Assembly: GCF_003385895.1 (NCBI RefSeq)
Contig: NZ_QRDQ01000009.1
Coordinates: forward strand, 1-64,000
Source: Flavobacterium cutihirudinis
GTDB lineage: Bacteria > Bacteroidota > Bacteroidia > Flavobacteriales > Flavobacteriaceae
Direction of reading: 5' to 3'
DNA: 64,000 nucleotides
A program made the translations under genes and the position numbers. The first letter of the stretch is position 1. The number at the start of each line of letters is the position of its first letter. Below are positions 37,988 to 46,058 of this stretch, in pieces. The notes below the pieces were generated by a model. That model worked only from the letters and a program-made list of their open reading frames with translations, had not been told where the DNA came from and searched no databases.

Positions 37988-39466
37988 TTACTCCAATTCA
38001 AACCATTCATTAACTTCTCTTGCGATTGTATCTGTAATTCCAGGATTTTCAAATTCATTTGTTGCAGGATTATAGACGTAATCTTTCTTCCATTTTTTGT
38101 AATTCAATGCTACTTGCTCAATTGCATTACAGATAAACAAAAGTTCTTCATCTGTAGTTATTGGATGAAGTGACAAGCGCACCCAGCCCGGCTTATTGGT
38201 CTGATTTTTCTGCAACAACTCATTTGTAATTGCTCTGGATCTTTTCTCATCAATATTGAACAAATAATGCGCATACGTACTTGCACAAGACCATCCGCCA
38301 CGAACCTGAATACCAAAACGATCGTTTAAAAGTCTAACAATTAAATTGTAATGAATATCTTCAATCACAAAAGAAACACAGCCAATACGTTTGGTTTGTA
38401 AATCTCCTAAAATAGACAAACCTTGTATCTTTTGGAGTTTCGAAAAACAAAGATTTAAAAGCTCTTTTTCTCTCTTTGCGATTCGCTCGACTCCCATTTT
38501 TTCTTTTAATTCTAAAGCCAATGCAGCTCTAATTACCTGCAAAAATCCGGGTGTTCCTCCATCTTCTCTTACTTCTATTACATCACTGTAACAATAATTT
38601 CCTGACGGATTGGTCCATTTTACATTTCCACCGCCCGGGTTATCAGGAAAATCAGATTGATATAATTTTTCATTAAAAACCAAAACACCGCAGGTTCCGG
38701 GCCCTCCCAAAAATTTATGCGGAGAAAAGAAAATAGCATCTAATTGTTCTTCCGGATCTTTTGGATGCATGTCAATTTTTACATAAGGTGCCGAAGCAGC
38801 AAAATCAACAAAACACAATCCTCCATTTTGATGCATGATTTTAGCCAAATCGTGATAAGGCGTAATAATTCCTGTTACATTTGAACAAGCTGTAAACGAA
38901 CCGATTTTCAGACTTCTATCTGCGTATTTTTTTATCTCTTGCGAAAGAATATTGGGATCAACTAAATTGTCTTCATCAGCAGGAAGAATTACCACATCAG
39001 CATTAATTTCATACCACGGAACCTGATTCGAATGATGTTCCATATGTGTAATAAAAACAACTGGCCGATCTTTTTCATCTTCATAAATTTTTCTCAAACC
39101 TATAATACGCTGCAATTTTGATAATGCTGCTGTCATTCCTGTGCCAGTTGTCACTAAAACATCAGAATCATTGGCATTAACCAATTTTTTAATTATATCT
39201 CTGGCATATTGATATGCGTAAGTCGAAGTCTTTCCTGTCTGACTAGAAAGTGAATGCGTATTGGCAATCATCGGACCAATTTTGTTTAGCATAACATCTT
39301 CAATCGGCGCGTATAATCTTCCGCTGGCAACCCAATCTGCATACAACAGATTTCGTTCCCCATAAACCGATTCGAAAGTATGATCTATTCCTACTGTATT
39401 TTCTCTAAATTTAGAAAAGTAACACTCAGATTCTGTTGGTTTTGTTGTTGGTTCAATAGCATTCAT
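37988..39466 (-). CDS. class V aminotransferase / cysteine-desulfurase-like PLP enzyme
   Basis: 492 residues. PLP fold type I: substrate segment LYADWVASGRLY, VLVTTGTGMTAALSKLQRI, THMEHHSNQVPWYE, SFTACSNVTGIITPYHDLAKIMHQ, Asp in CFVDFAASAPYV, and the Schiff-base lysine in FFSPHKFLGGPGTCGVLVF. A Cys in RGGWSCASTYAHYLF lies where SufS-type desulfurases carry their catalytic cysteine, although the surrounding loop is different. Cysteine desulfurase, selenocysteine lyase or an aminotransferase are all possible. It is convergent with the ars-type operon and stands alone, bounded upstream by a palindromic repeat. Confidence 0.8.
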   Translation of the reverse strand: MNAIEPTTKPTESECYFSKFRENTVGIDHTFESVYGERNLLYADWVASGRLYAPIEDVMLNKIGPMIANTHSLSSQTGKTSTYAYQYARDIIKKLVNANDSDVLVTTGTGMTAALSKLQRIIGLRKIYEDEKDRPVVFITHMEHHSNQVPWYEINADVVILPADEDNLVDPNILSQEIKKYADRSLKIGSFTACSNVTGIITPYHDLAKIMHQNGGLCFVDFAASAPYVKIDMHPKDPEEQLDAIFFSPHKFLGGPGTCGVLVFNEKLYQSDFPDNPGGGNVKWTNPSGNYCYSDVIEVREDGGTPGFLQVIRAALALELKEKMGVERIAKREKELLNLCFSKLQKIQGLSILGDLQTKRIGCVSFVIEDIHYNLIVRLLNDRFGIQVRGGWSCASTYAHYLFNIDEKRSRAITNELLQKNQTNKPGWVRLSLHPITTDEELLFICNAIEQVALNYKKWKKDYVYNPATNEFENPGITDTIAREVNEWFELE

Positions 39467-39519
39467 TTCCCTATCATTTTTAAATTAACAAATTGTATTA
39501 TAAATTGAATTTCGCAATA

Positions 39520-39621
39520 TTGTCATTCCGAGGAACGAGGAATCTCACGCGTAACTCGACAAAGATTGACGAGCTTCTATATGGATTCTCTAGTGTGATT
39601 CCTCGTTCCTCGGAATGACAA
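39520..39621. repeat. 102-bp palindromic intergenic repeat
   Basis: The left arm TTGTCATTCCGAGGAACGAGG(AATC) at 39520-39544 is the exact 25-nt reverse complement of 39597-39621. It encloses 52 nt. I recall sequences of this kind (GTCATTCCGAGGAACGAGG) as high-copy intergenic repeats in Flavobacterium. It lies in front of the aminotransferase gene and behind the TlpA-type gene. It could fold into a long stem and serve as an accidental terminator. Confidence 0.85.
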
Positions 39622-39639
39622 GATTGTGTATTTTCTTTA

Positions 39640-40629
39640 TTAAATTTTACTTTCCAAAAGCGATTTCAATGTCGATTGCAACTCTTCTCCATGAAGATTT
39701 TTGGCAACAATAATTCCTTTGGAATCCACTAAATAATTGGCCGGAATTGCTCTAACACCATATAATTTAGCTACAGCACTGTTCCAGAAAAGCAAATCGG
39801 AAACATGAGTCCATGTTAGATTATCATCCTGAATACCTTTGATCCAGTTTTCTTTCTTTTTGTCTAATGAAATCGCAATTATATTAAATCCTTTATCGTG
39901 AAATTCTTTGTAAGCCGCCACAATATTTGGATTTTCTCTTCGGCATGGACCACACCAAGAAGCCCAGAAATCAACTAAGGTGTAGCCTTTAAGATTTTCA
40001 GAAAAACGAATTGGTTTTCCCTCAGGATTATTTGCTGTAAAATCAGGCGCTTTTTTTCCGACTGCTAATCCATCAAGCACAATTGCCAGTTCTTTTAATT
40101 CTTTCACGTAAGTGGTACTTTGTTGGCTTTTATCTAGCAAAGCAATATTTTGCGTGATTTGTTCCGGAGTTAAACGATACGACCAGTTTCTGTATAAAAC
40201 ATAAGCCGAAACAATCGATGCCGGATGTTCTGTAATGAATTTACTGATTTCAACGTCTTTTGTTTTTTTATACGTTTCAAACAAATCCTGAGCAGTAGAA
40301 CCTTCAACAACTGAATTCGTATAATATTTTTTCGGACTTAATTTAACTGTAATTGGCCCTTTTTCCAGAAAAATATACAATGGCGAATCTGCTGTATTAA
40401 CGCTTAAACCATACAATTCCGGCGTTTTAACTTTAGTTTTAAAACTAAAACTTCCGTCTTTTACTTTTACCGAATCAATCGTGGTAAACATCTTATTGTG
40501 AAACTTTTGCAGGTAAACATATTGTGCAACGGTATCGACAACAGTACCTTTTAATTGCAAATTATTTTCCTGCGCCTGTGTTTGGAATATTCCAAGAAAT
40601 AGAGCAAAACCTAATAGTATTTTTTTCAT
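39640..40629 (-). CDS. TlpA-type thiol oxidoreductase with N-terminal DUF4369-like domain
   Basis: 329 residues; signal peptide ends QTQAQ (20). An N-terminal beta region (about 25-110; LKGTVVDTVAQYVYLQKF, TIDSVKVKDGSFSF) is of DUF4369 type. A helical linker follows, and then a thioredoxin fold (about 190-325) with GKKAPDFTANNPEGKPIRFSENLKGYTLVDFWASWCGPCRREN. The CGPC active site is Cys226-Cys229. Likely a periplasmic disulfide reductase. A SAM-I riboswitch and a 28-codon ORF lie upstream on the same strand, so this gene may be under S-adenosylmethionine control; the distance (245 nt) leaves that open. Confidence 0.88.
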   Translation of the reverse strand: MKKILLGFALFLGIFQTQAQENNLQLKGTVVDTVAQYVYLQKFHNKMFTTIDSVKVKDGSFSFKTKVKTPELYGLSVNTADSPLYIFLEKGPITVKLSPKKYYTNSVVEGSTAQDLFETYKKTKDVEISKFITEHPASIVSAYVLYRNWSYRLTPEQITQNIALLDKSQQSTTYVKELKELAIVLDGLAVGKKAPDFTANNPEGKPIRFSENLKGYTLVDFWASWCGPCRRENPNIVAAYKEFHDKGFNIIAISLDKKKENWIKGIQDDNLTWTHVSDLLFWNSAVAKLYGVRAIPANYLVDSKGIIVAKNLHGEELQSTLKSLLESKI

Positions 40630-40729
40630 TTTATTTTGAGTTTTAAGATTATATAAGAGAATGTCTGGCCAATGTCAGAAGTCAATAGCAATAGCATTTA
40701 TAAGAAAATTGAGGAGAGAAATTACGGCT

Positions 40730-40816
40730 TCACATTCGAAAGAAAGCAAAACTGTTTTCTTCGAAAATTGAATTTAAAAGTTCATAACCGGCGTATAAAA
40801 CTGAATCTGTTTTCAT
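40730..40816 (-). CDS. 28-residue ORF directly behind the SAM riboswitch
   Basis: ATG (40816) to TGA gives MKTDSVLYAGYELLNSIFEE followed by NSFAFFRM. It starts 57 nt past the riboswitch P1 stem and ends 100 nt before the TlpA-type ATG. It is the first reading frame on this transcript. No known family. It could be a leader peptide (the last codon is Met), a small protein, or the remnant of a lost methionine gene. Confidence 0.45.
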   Translation of the reverse strand: MKTDSVLYAGYELLNSIFEENSFAFFRM

Positions 40817-40873
40817 TTTAAAAAAGTAAAGATTTAACATTGATGATCTTATCCGATTTTAGCAATCTTGTTT

Positions 40874-40970
40874 CTTATCTGTCCCACAAAACGGGAAGGA
40901 TTTAGCACCTTATTCGGCAACAGGTTGCTAAGACTTCATTGGGCCAATTCCCTCAGTCTTTCTGGATAAG
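40874..40970 (-). promoter_or_regulatory. SAM-I riboswitch (S-box leader)
   Basis: Read on the minus strand from 40970: P1 CTTATC, then AGACTGAGGGAATTGGCCCA, ATGAAGTCTTAGCAACC, GGTGCTAAATCCT, a GGGACAG closing segment and GATAAG completing P1 (40874-40879). All conserved blocks of the SAM-I aptamer appear in order: GAGGGA, TGGCCC-ATGAAG, GCAACC, GGTGC-AAATCC. The P4 stem is CCCGTTTTGTGGG. It binds S-adenosylmethionine and normally controls methionine or sulfur genes. No T-tract terminator follows, so control would be at translation or by another mechanism. Confidence 0.95.
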
Positions 40971-40996
40971 TATCATTATATAAATTTTGAACAATG

Positions 40997-41028
40997 CAAA
41001 TATATACTAATTCTATTGATTTAGTCAA
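40997..41028 (-). promoter_or_regulatory. promoter of the riboswitch transcript
   Basis: TTG (41026-41028), a 21-nt spacer and TATATTTG (40997-41004) on the minus strand. The -7 box is exact; the spacer is slightly long. Start would be near 40990, about 20 nt before the riboswitch P1 stem, which is the expected geometry. Confidence 0.7.
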
Positions 41029-41147
41029 GTATTAAATTAAATATTTTCAAAAAACATGATACAAGCTTTACAATAAAGCTATAACAAACTAATCTACAGA
41101 TAATTAACAATTATAAAAAACTTATATAATCATCTTAAAAAACAAAA

Positions 41148-41184
41148 ACAAACGAGTTAAAATACTTTAATTTAACTCGTTTGT
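41148..41184. terminator. strong stem-loop terminator
   Basis: ACAAACGAGTTAAA (41148-41161) pairs perfectly with TTTAACTCGTTTGT (41171-41184) around a 9-nt loop, with T-rich sequence on both sides. It ends the transcript of the 81-residue protein gene (stop at 41270) and insulates the riboswitch promoter. Confidence 0.8.
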
Positions 41185-41269
41185 CTTTATTTTTACTTTT
41201 TAATTTCTGCAGCTGATTCTGCAGATGTAAGGAATTTGATAAAAAAACCTCTTAACAATTGCTTCCTTT

Positions 41270-41515
41270 TTATTGGAATGAAATTGTATCAGACAAGTTT
41301 TCTGCGCTGATAAAGGCTTCAATGTATTGTTGCACTTCACCTCTTTGCTCTTTTTCAGTTTCAAAAGTGTTAATATGAAACTCTTCGTCCTGATCTAAAA
41401 TATGGATAATTTCTGTGTATCCTTTAGAGATCAGGCTTCCTTTTAATTTAATTACCGTGAGCTGCTGGCGCGGGTCCAAATCTTTTCTCACTTTAAGATG
41501 TATTGCTTTCTCCAC
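41270..41515 (-). CDS. small cytosolic protein of unknown function
   Basis: 81 residues, charged: MEKAIHLKVRKDLDPRQQLT, VIKLKGSLISKGYTEIIHIL, and an acidic C-terminal half (DQDEEFHINTFETEKEQRGEVQQYIEAF). No signal peptide and no recognised domain. ATG start, terminator downstream, coding-like composition. Stands alone. Confidence 0.6.
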   Translation of the reverse strand: MEKAIHLKVRKDLDPRQQLTVIKLKGSLISKGYTEIIHILDQDEEFHINTFETEKEQRGEVQQYIEAFISAENLSDTISFQ

Positions 41516-41730
41516 TGCTAAAGATTTGTTGGTTAGAAGATTATATTTTCAATTTTCAAATATAATTATTTTAATTCTGACTTTGAGCCCTGTAAATGTT
41601 AAAAACAGCTACTGAAAGTGGAAATTTAACAATGACTTAAAAAAATTATGTAAAACTTAATCTGGTGAAAATTGTAATTTTAAAACCCTAAATAACAACA
41701 CCTTACAAACTCCTAACAAAATCCCTCGCC

Positions 41731-41997
41731 ATGAACTCAAAAAACAATCATTATCCAATGCGGAAATCAACTGATAACGCAACTTCATATGAAGAGCAAC
41801 TGCTGCTGAATTATGATGCGTACTTACAAGGCACATTATCTTCTTCAATTTCTACCAAAAGGCATTTTATTCCTATTAATGATGATTTAGATCAAGATCT
41901 TGAGGAAGATTTCGAAGCTGAATATGATGAAAATGACTGGGAAGAAGAGACTATTGAACCAGAAACTTTTTCAGATGATGGATTTAAAGTTGACTAA
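41731..41997 (+). CDS. small acidic protein of unknown function
   Basis: 88 residues. The C-terminal half is strongly acidic (NDDLDQDLEEDFEAEYDEND and on), the N-terminal half polar. No domain recognised. It precedes the sensor kinase on the plus strand. A GTGAAAATTGTAATTTT element (41665-41680), resembling sequences in front of the kinase and the response regulator, lies 50 nt upstream of its ATG. Confidence 0.55.
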   Translation: MNSKNNHYPMRKSTDNATSYEEQLLLNYDAYLQGTLSSSISTKRHFIPINDDLDQDLEEDFEAEYDENDWEEETIEPETFSDDGFKVD

Positions 41998-42145
41998 TCG
42001 AAGACACTTAACAAACTAGCTTCGAAAATAAGGTTTGAACAACAGCAACCTAAAAACATAATTTTTTTTTACTGAAAATTATATATTTTTACTTCAAATC
42101 ATCAGTGGCAAATCCATTAGATGCAATCATGCCAAAATCCTCAAT

Positions 42146-45100
42146 TTGAACAACAACAATCTTGTTTCCGACTATTATTTCCTTCAAAATGGAGGAGAAT
42201 CAGCCCAGATTATCCAAAATATAGACTGGAGCAACCACTCGTTGGGAACTCCAGAAACGTGGCCCGAAAATCTAAAAAATACTTTGGCAACACTGCTTTC
42301 ATCCAAATTTCCAATGTTTCTTTGGTGGGGTGATGATCTTATTCAGTTTTATAATGATTCGTATCGGCCAAGTTTGGGTAATGATGGAAAACATCCAAAA
42401 GCCATGGGAGGAAAAGCTATTGACAGCTGGCAGGAAATATGGTATTTTATTCATCCATTAATTACTAAAGTATTAACCACGGGAGAAAGTATTTGGTACG
42501 ATGATTTGTTGCTTCCTATTTACAGAAATGGTGCGCTTGAAGATGTATACTGGACCTTTAGCTACAGTCCGGTGAGGGACGATAACCGTGAGATAAAAGG
42601 CGTATTGGTTGTTTGTACAGAAACCACAGAAAAGGTACATTACAATCAAAAACTGGAACAAAATAAGGACGAACTTGAGTTTGCAATTAATGCCGCTGAA
42701 TTTGGAACCTTTGATCTAAATCCAAAAACCGGTAGGTTTTCAGCCAATGACAGGCTTAAAAATTGGTTTGGCCTAAAATGCGGTGATGAAATTCTTTTAG
42801 ATGATGCATTAGCCGCAATATCAGAATTAGACAGACAACGTGTTATAGACTCGATCTCTACAGCACTTCGTTACGAATCCGGAGGCAAATACGATATCGA
42901 ATATGATATCATCGATCCTCAAAGCAAGTCTAGCAGAACCGTTCATGCACTAGGAAAAGCATGGTTTGATGAGAACCAGACAGCGTATCGTTTTAACGGA
43001 ACACTTCAGGATATTACTGAACATAAAAAAGCTACTGAAGAACTTCACAAATCAAGACAGCTCACAGATCTTACTATCAAAAGTATGGGTCTAGGGCTTT
43101 TTAATGTTGATTACACGGACAATAGCATAGATTATTCACCGGAATTTAGTGTACTACTTACCGGAAGTAAAAAAACTGATTTAAAGAGAAAAGATTTTTT
43201 AAAATACGTACATCCTGATGATTTGCACCTAAGAGCAGATGCTATTCAAAACGGAATTGAAAGCGGTACTTTTTATTATACACCGCGAGTAATTTGGGAT
43301 GATGGCAGTATTCATCGCATTGCCGTTTCGGCTTCACGAATATTTAATGCCAAAGGAAAAGCAGCCGCATTTTCAGGAACAGTAGTAGATATTAGCGAAC
43401 CAGAAAATAGTCGACTGGCGTTACAACAAGCTGAATCAAGACTCGAGAAAAGTAAACTTGAAGCTGACCGCCTTTTCCAGAATGTTACTGACAGTTCGCC
43501 AACCGGATTATGGCTTTCTAATAAAGAAGGTATTCTTAATTATTTCAATAAAACACTTATTGATTTTACAGGTCTGCCATATGAAGAACTACTTGCAGGC
43601 AATTGGTCGACAGTAATTGTCCCTGAAGATTTACAACAAACAAAGGATGCTTACTTAGAAGCAATTGCCAGAAAAGGGCATTTTGATGTGCTCTTTCGTG
43701 CCAGAAAAAACAATGGAGAAATGGTTTGGTGCAGAGCTGCCGGTGATCCTTTCTATGAAGCAGATGGCCAATATGGCGGATATGCAGGTTTTTGCATGGA
43801 TATTGATGAAATAATTTCGGGTCGCAAAGCCGTTACAGAAATTCAGCATCAGGTGACCTCCATGATTGAGCAATCGCCGGTAGGAATATGTCTCTTTACA
43901 GGCGATGATATGAAAATTGAAATTGCCAATGATATTATGATTGGCTATTGGGGAAAAGACAGATCAGTAATTGGATACGCTTTAGAAGATGCTGTTCCAG
44001 AATTGAGAGGACAATCTTTTCTCGAAATTCTACAGGAAGTTTATCGCACCGGCGAAACCTATTATGGTCATGCCGTGCCAGCAGAACTAAAAATAAACGA
44101 CGTCGTAAGCACTTATTATTTCGAATTTACATACACTCCAATCAGAGATTCAAACGGAAAAATTTACGGCGTAATGGATATCGCCATCGATGTTACTAAG
44201 CAGGTCACTTCATCTGTAAAACTTGAAGAAGCTAGAATAGCGCTCTCTGGTGCTGTTGAATTAGCTGAACTTGCGACCTGGCAACTTGACGCTCATAATA
44301 ATACGATAACTTGTTCGGATCGTTTCAAAAATTGGCTTGGTGTTACAAATAATACAGCTGAAAGAGATGTATTCCTGGAACTAATTCCCGAGCCTTACAG
44401 ACAAAAAATTGCGCTGTCTTTAGATGAGGCGTTGAGCAACTCCACTGAAAATTTTTATGATTATGAATTTTCTATTGTCAATCAGATAACTGGACAACCT
44501 CGCATAATTCATGCTAATGCTCAGGTACTGTATTCAAAAGACGGTCTTGTAGAAGGCATAAGTGGCACTGCACAGGATGTAACCAAAGAAAGACAGCTTC
44601 AGGAAGAATTAAAATTTAAGGTAAAAGAGAGAACCGCAGAACTCCACGCAGCCAATGCCGAACTGGAAATCAATAACCGTGAACTTTCGCAATTTGCTTA
44701 TATCGCTTCACACGACTTACAAGAACCAGTACGAAAAATAAGTGTGTTTACGGATATGCTAAAAAACAGTCTGAATAAAGATCCGCAAAAAGTGAGCCTC
44801 TATCTGGATAAAATCTCAACTTCTGCCCGAAGAATGGAAAATCTTATTAAAGATGTTCTTCAGTTTTCCCGCCTGACCAATATTTCGCAAAAATTTGAAC
44901 TTGTCAGCCTTGACGATATTATGGCTGATATCTTAACCGATTTTGATCTGACAATCGAGCAAAAAAATGCTTCTATTCATGTTGGAAAATTACCTCAAAT
45001 TGAGGCTATACCGCTTCAGATGTCGCAACTTTTTGGAAATCTAATTTCTAATGCTCTAAAATACAGCAAACCGGATATTGCACCGGAAATTTCCATAATG

Positions 45101-45403
45101 GCTGAAAAATTGTCTCCATCTGAAAAGGAAGAAAACGGCCTGAAAAATGATGTGGAATATTTCAGAATACGCATTACGGATAATGGTATAGGATTCTCGC
45201 AACAATATGCAGAACAGATATTTAATATATTCCAGCGTTTGCATGGCAATGACCAATTCGCAGGAACCGGTATTGGCCTTGCTATGTGCCGAAAAATTTT
45301 GCAAAACCACAATGGAACTATCAATGCGGCCTCTCATGAAGGTATAGGAACAATTTTTACTATAATAATTCCTGAAACCCACGAAAAAATAGAGGGTTTT
45401 TAA
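42146..45403 (+). CDS. multi-PAS sensor histidine kinase
   Basis: 1,085 residues, no membrane segments, so a cytosolic sensor. The N-terminal 165 residues (NIDWSNHSLGTPETWPENLKN, SKFPMFLWWGDDLIQFYNDS, WTFSYSPVRDDNREIKGVLVV) form a PAS-like module typical of Bacteroidota kinases. About four further PAS/PAC units follow (roughly 170-290, 300-420, 445-560, 570-710) plus one at 720-835. Then come a coiled coil and a HisKA dimerisation box with phospho-acceptor His856 (IASHDLQEPVRK), and an ATPase domain with N-box NLISNALKYS, DNGIGFS and GTGIGLAMCRKIL. The start appears to be TTG at 42146; homology-like sequence begins right after it and no in-frame ATG occurs until Met57. The response regulator at 45451 is the evident partner. 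Confidence 0.9.
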   Translation: MNNNNLVSDYYFLQNGGESAQIIQNIDWSNHSLGTPETWPENLKNTLATLLSSKFPMFLWWGDDLIQFYNDSYRPSLGNDGKHPKAMGGKAIDSWQEIWYFIHPLITKVLTTGESIWYDDLLLPIYRNGALEDVYWTFSYSPVRDDNREIKGVLVVCTETTEKVHYNQKLEQNKDELEFAINAAEFGTFDLNPKTGRFSANDRLKNWFGLKCGDEILLDDALAAISELDRQRVIDSISTALRYESGGKYDIEYDIIDPQSKSSRTVHALGKAWFDENQTAYRFNGTLQDITEHKKATEELHKSRQLTDLTIKSMGLGLFNVDYTDNSIDYSPEFSVLLTGSKKTDLKRKDFLKYVHPDDLHLRADAIQNGIESGTFYYTPRVIWDDGSIHRIAVSASRIFNAKGKAAAFSGTVVDISEPENSRLALQQAESRLEKSKLEADRLFQNVTDSSPTGLWLSNKEGILNYFNKTLIDFTGLPYEELLAGNWSTVIVPEDLQQTKDAYLEAIARKGHFDVLFRARKNNGEMVWCRAAGDPFYEADGQYGGYAGFCMDIDEIISGRKAVTEIQHQVTSMIEQSPVGICLFTGDDMKIEIANDIMIGYWGKDRSVIGYALEDAVPELRGQSFLEILQEVYRTGETYYGHAVPAELKINDVVSTYYFEFTYTPIRDSNGKIYGVMDIAIDVTKQVTSSVKLEEARIALSGAVELAELATWQLDAHNNTITCSDRFKNWLGVTNNTAERDVFLELIPEPYRQKIALSLDEALSNSTENFYDYEFSIVNQITGQPRIIHANAQVLYSKDGLVEGISGTAQDVTKERQLQEELKFKVKERTAELHAANAELEINNRELSQFAYIASHDLQEPVRKISVFTDMLKNSLNKDPQKVSLYLDKISTSARRMENLIKDVLQFSRLTNISQKFELVSLDDIMADILTDFDLTIEQKNASIHVGKLPQIEAIPLQMSQLFGNLISNALKYSKPDIAPEISIMAEKLSPSEKEENGLKNDVEYFRIRITDNGIGFSQQYAEQIFNIFQRLHGNDQFAGTGIGLAMCRKILQNHNGTINAASHEGIGTIFTIIIPETHEKIEGF

Positions 45404-45450
45404 CATATATAATGTGAAAATTGTATATTTACTCCCTCTTACAGCAATAG

Positions 45451-45843
45451 ATGAAAACCATTTTTTTAATTGATGATGATCCAGATGATCGCGAAATTTT
45501 CGCTGAATCATTATTATCTGATCATCCGTCATTTTTTTATCGTGAGGCCGAAAACGGTGCTGCAGCATTTGCATTATTGCAATCGGAATCATTTGTTAAA
45601 CCAGATTTGATCTTTTTAGATCTTAATATGCCCATAATGGACGGAAGGGTTTTCTTAAAAAAGATAAAAGAGGATCCCGCTTTAAACAATATTCCTGTAA
45701 TCATTTATTCTACATCTTCTAGTGAAGCTGATAAAATGTTTGCTGCAGAACATCAGGCAGCACTTTTTTTGACTAAACAATATTCTTTAGAGCTCATACG
45801 CGCAGATATTCGAAAAGCTTTGGAAAGTTTTCTAGGCCTGTAA
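45451..45843 (+). CDS. single-domain response regulator
   Basis: 130 residues, receiver domain only: acidic pair in FLIDDDPDDRE (Asp8-Asp10), phospho-acceptor Asp57 in LIFLDLNMPIMDG, Ser/Thr in IIYSTSSSEAD, and Lys in FLTKQYS. There is no DNA-binding output. This Rcp1-like form is usual for receivers paired with PAS-rich cytosolic kinases in Bacteroidota. It lies 47 nt behind the kinase with its own possible promoter-like sequence at 45413-45430. Confidence 0.92.
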   Translation: MKTIFLIDDDPDDREIFAESLLSDHPSFFYREAENGAAAFALLQSESFVKPDLIFLDLNMPIMDGRVFLKKIKEDPALNNIPVIIYSTSSSEADKMFAAEHQAALFLTKQYSLELIRADIRKALESFLGL

Positions 45844-45940
45844 AAATCTCGAAACCCAAATCCGTTTTGCTTTTCATAATTAGTTCTTTTGCTTTACAAT
45901 CATATGCTTCAATAAAAGCTAAATCAAAATAAACTTTGAA

Positions 45941-45993
45941 CTAATTAATAAAGATATAGCCCCTTTTTGAGAGGCTATATCTTTATTAATTAG
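45941..45993. terminator. perfect 21-bp inverted repeat between convergent genes
   Basis: CTAATTAATAAAGATATAGCC (45941-45961) is exactly mirrored at 45973-45993 around an 11-nt loop. It lies between the convergent response-regulator and alpha-galactosidase genes and probably acts as a bidirectional terminator or mRNA 3'-end barrier. A classic T-run is missing, and the stem is longer than most terminators, so a small repeat element is the alternative. Confidence 0.65.
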
Positions 45994-46058
45994 TTATGAA
46001 ATTTAGCTTTGAACTAAAAACTAGTTTGGCTAATATTTCCAAATATATCTGTTTCAAC

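Noticed and set aside
41657..41848. 63-codon minus-strand frame
   Set aside because: Antisense to the better supported acidic-protein gene at 41731 and without features.
42121..42333. 70-codon frame starting with ATG just ahead of the sensor kinase
   Set aside because: It is out of frame with the kinase, overlaps its family-like N-terminus and has no recognisable features.
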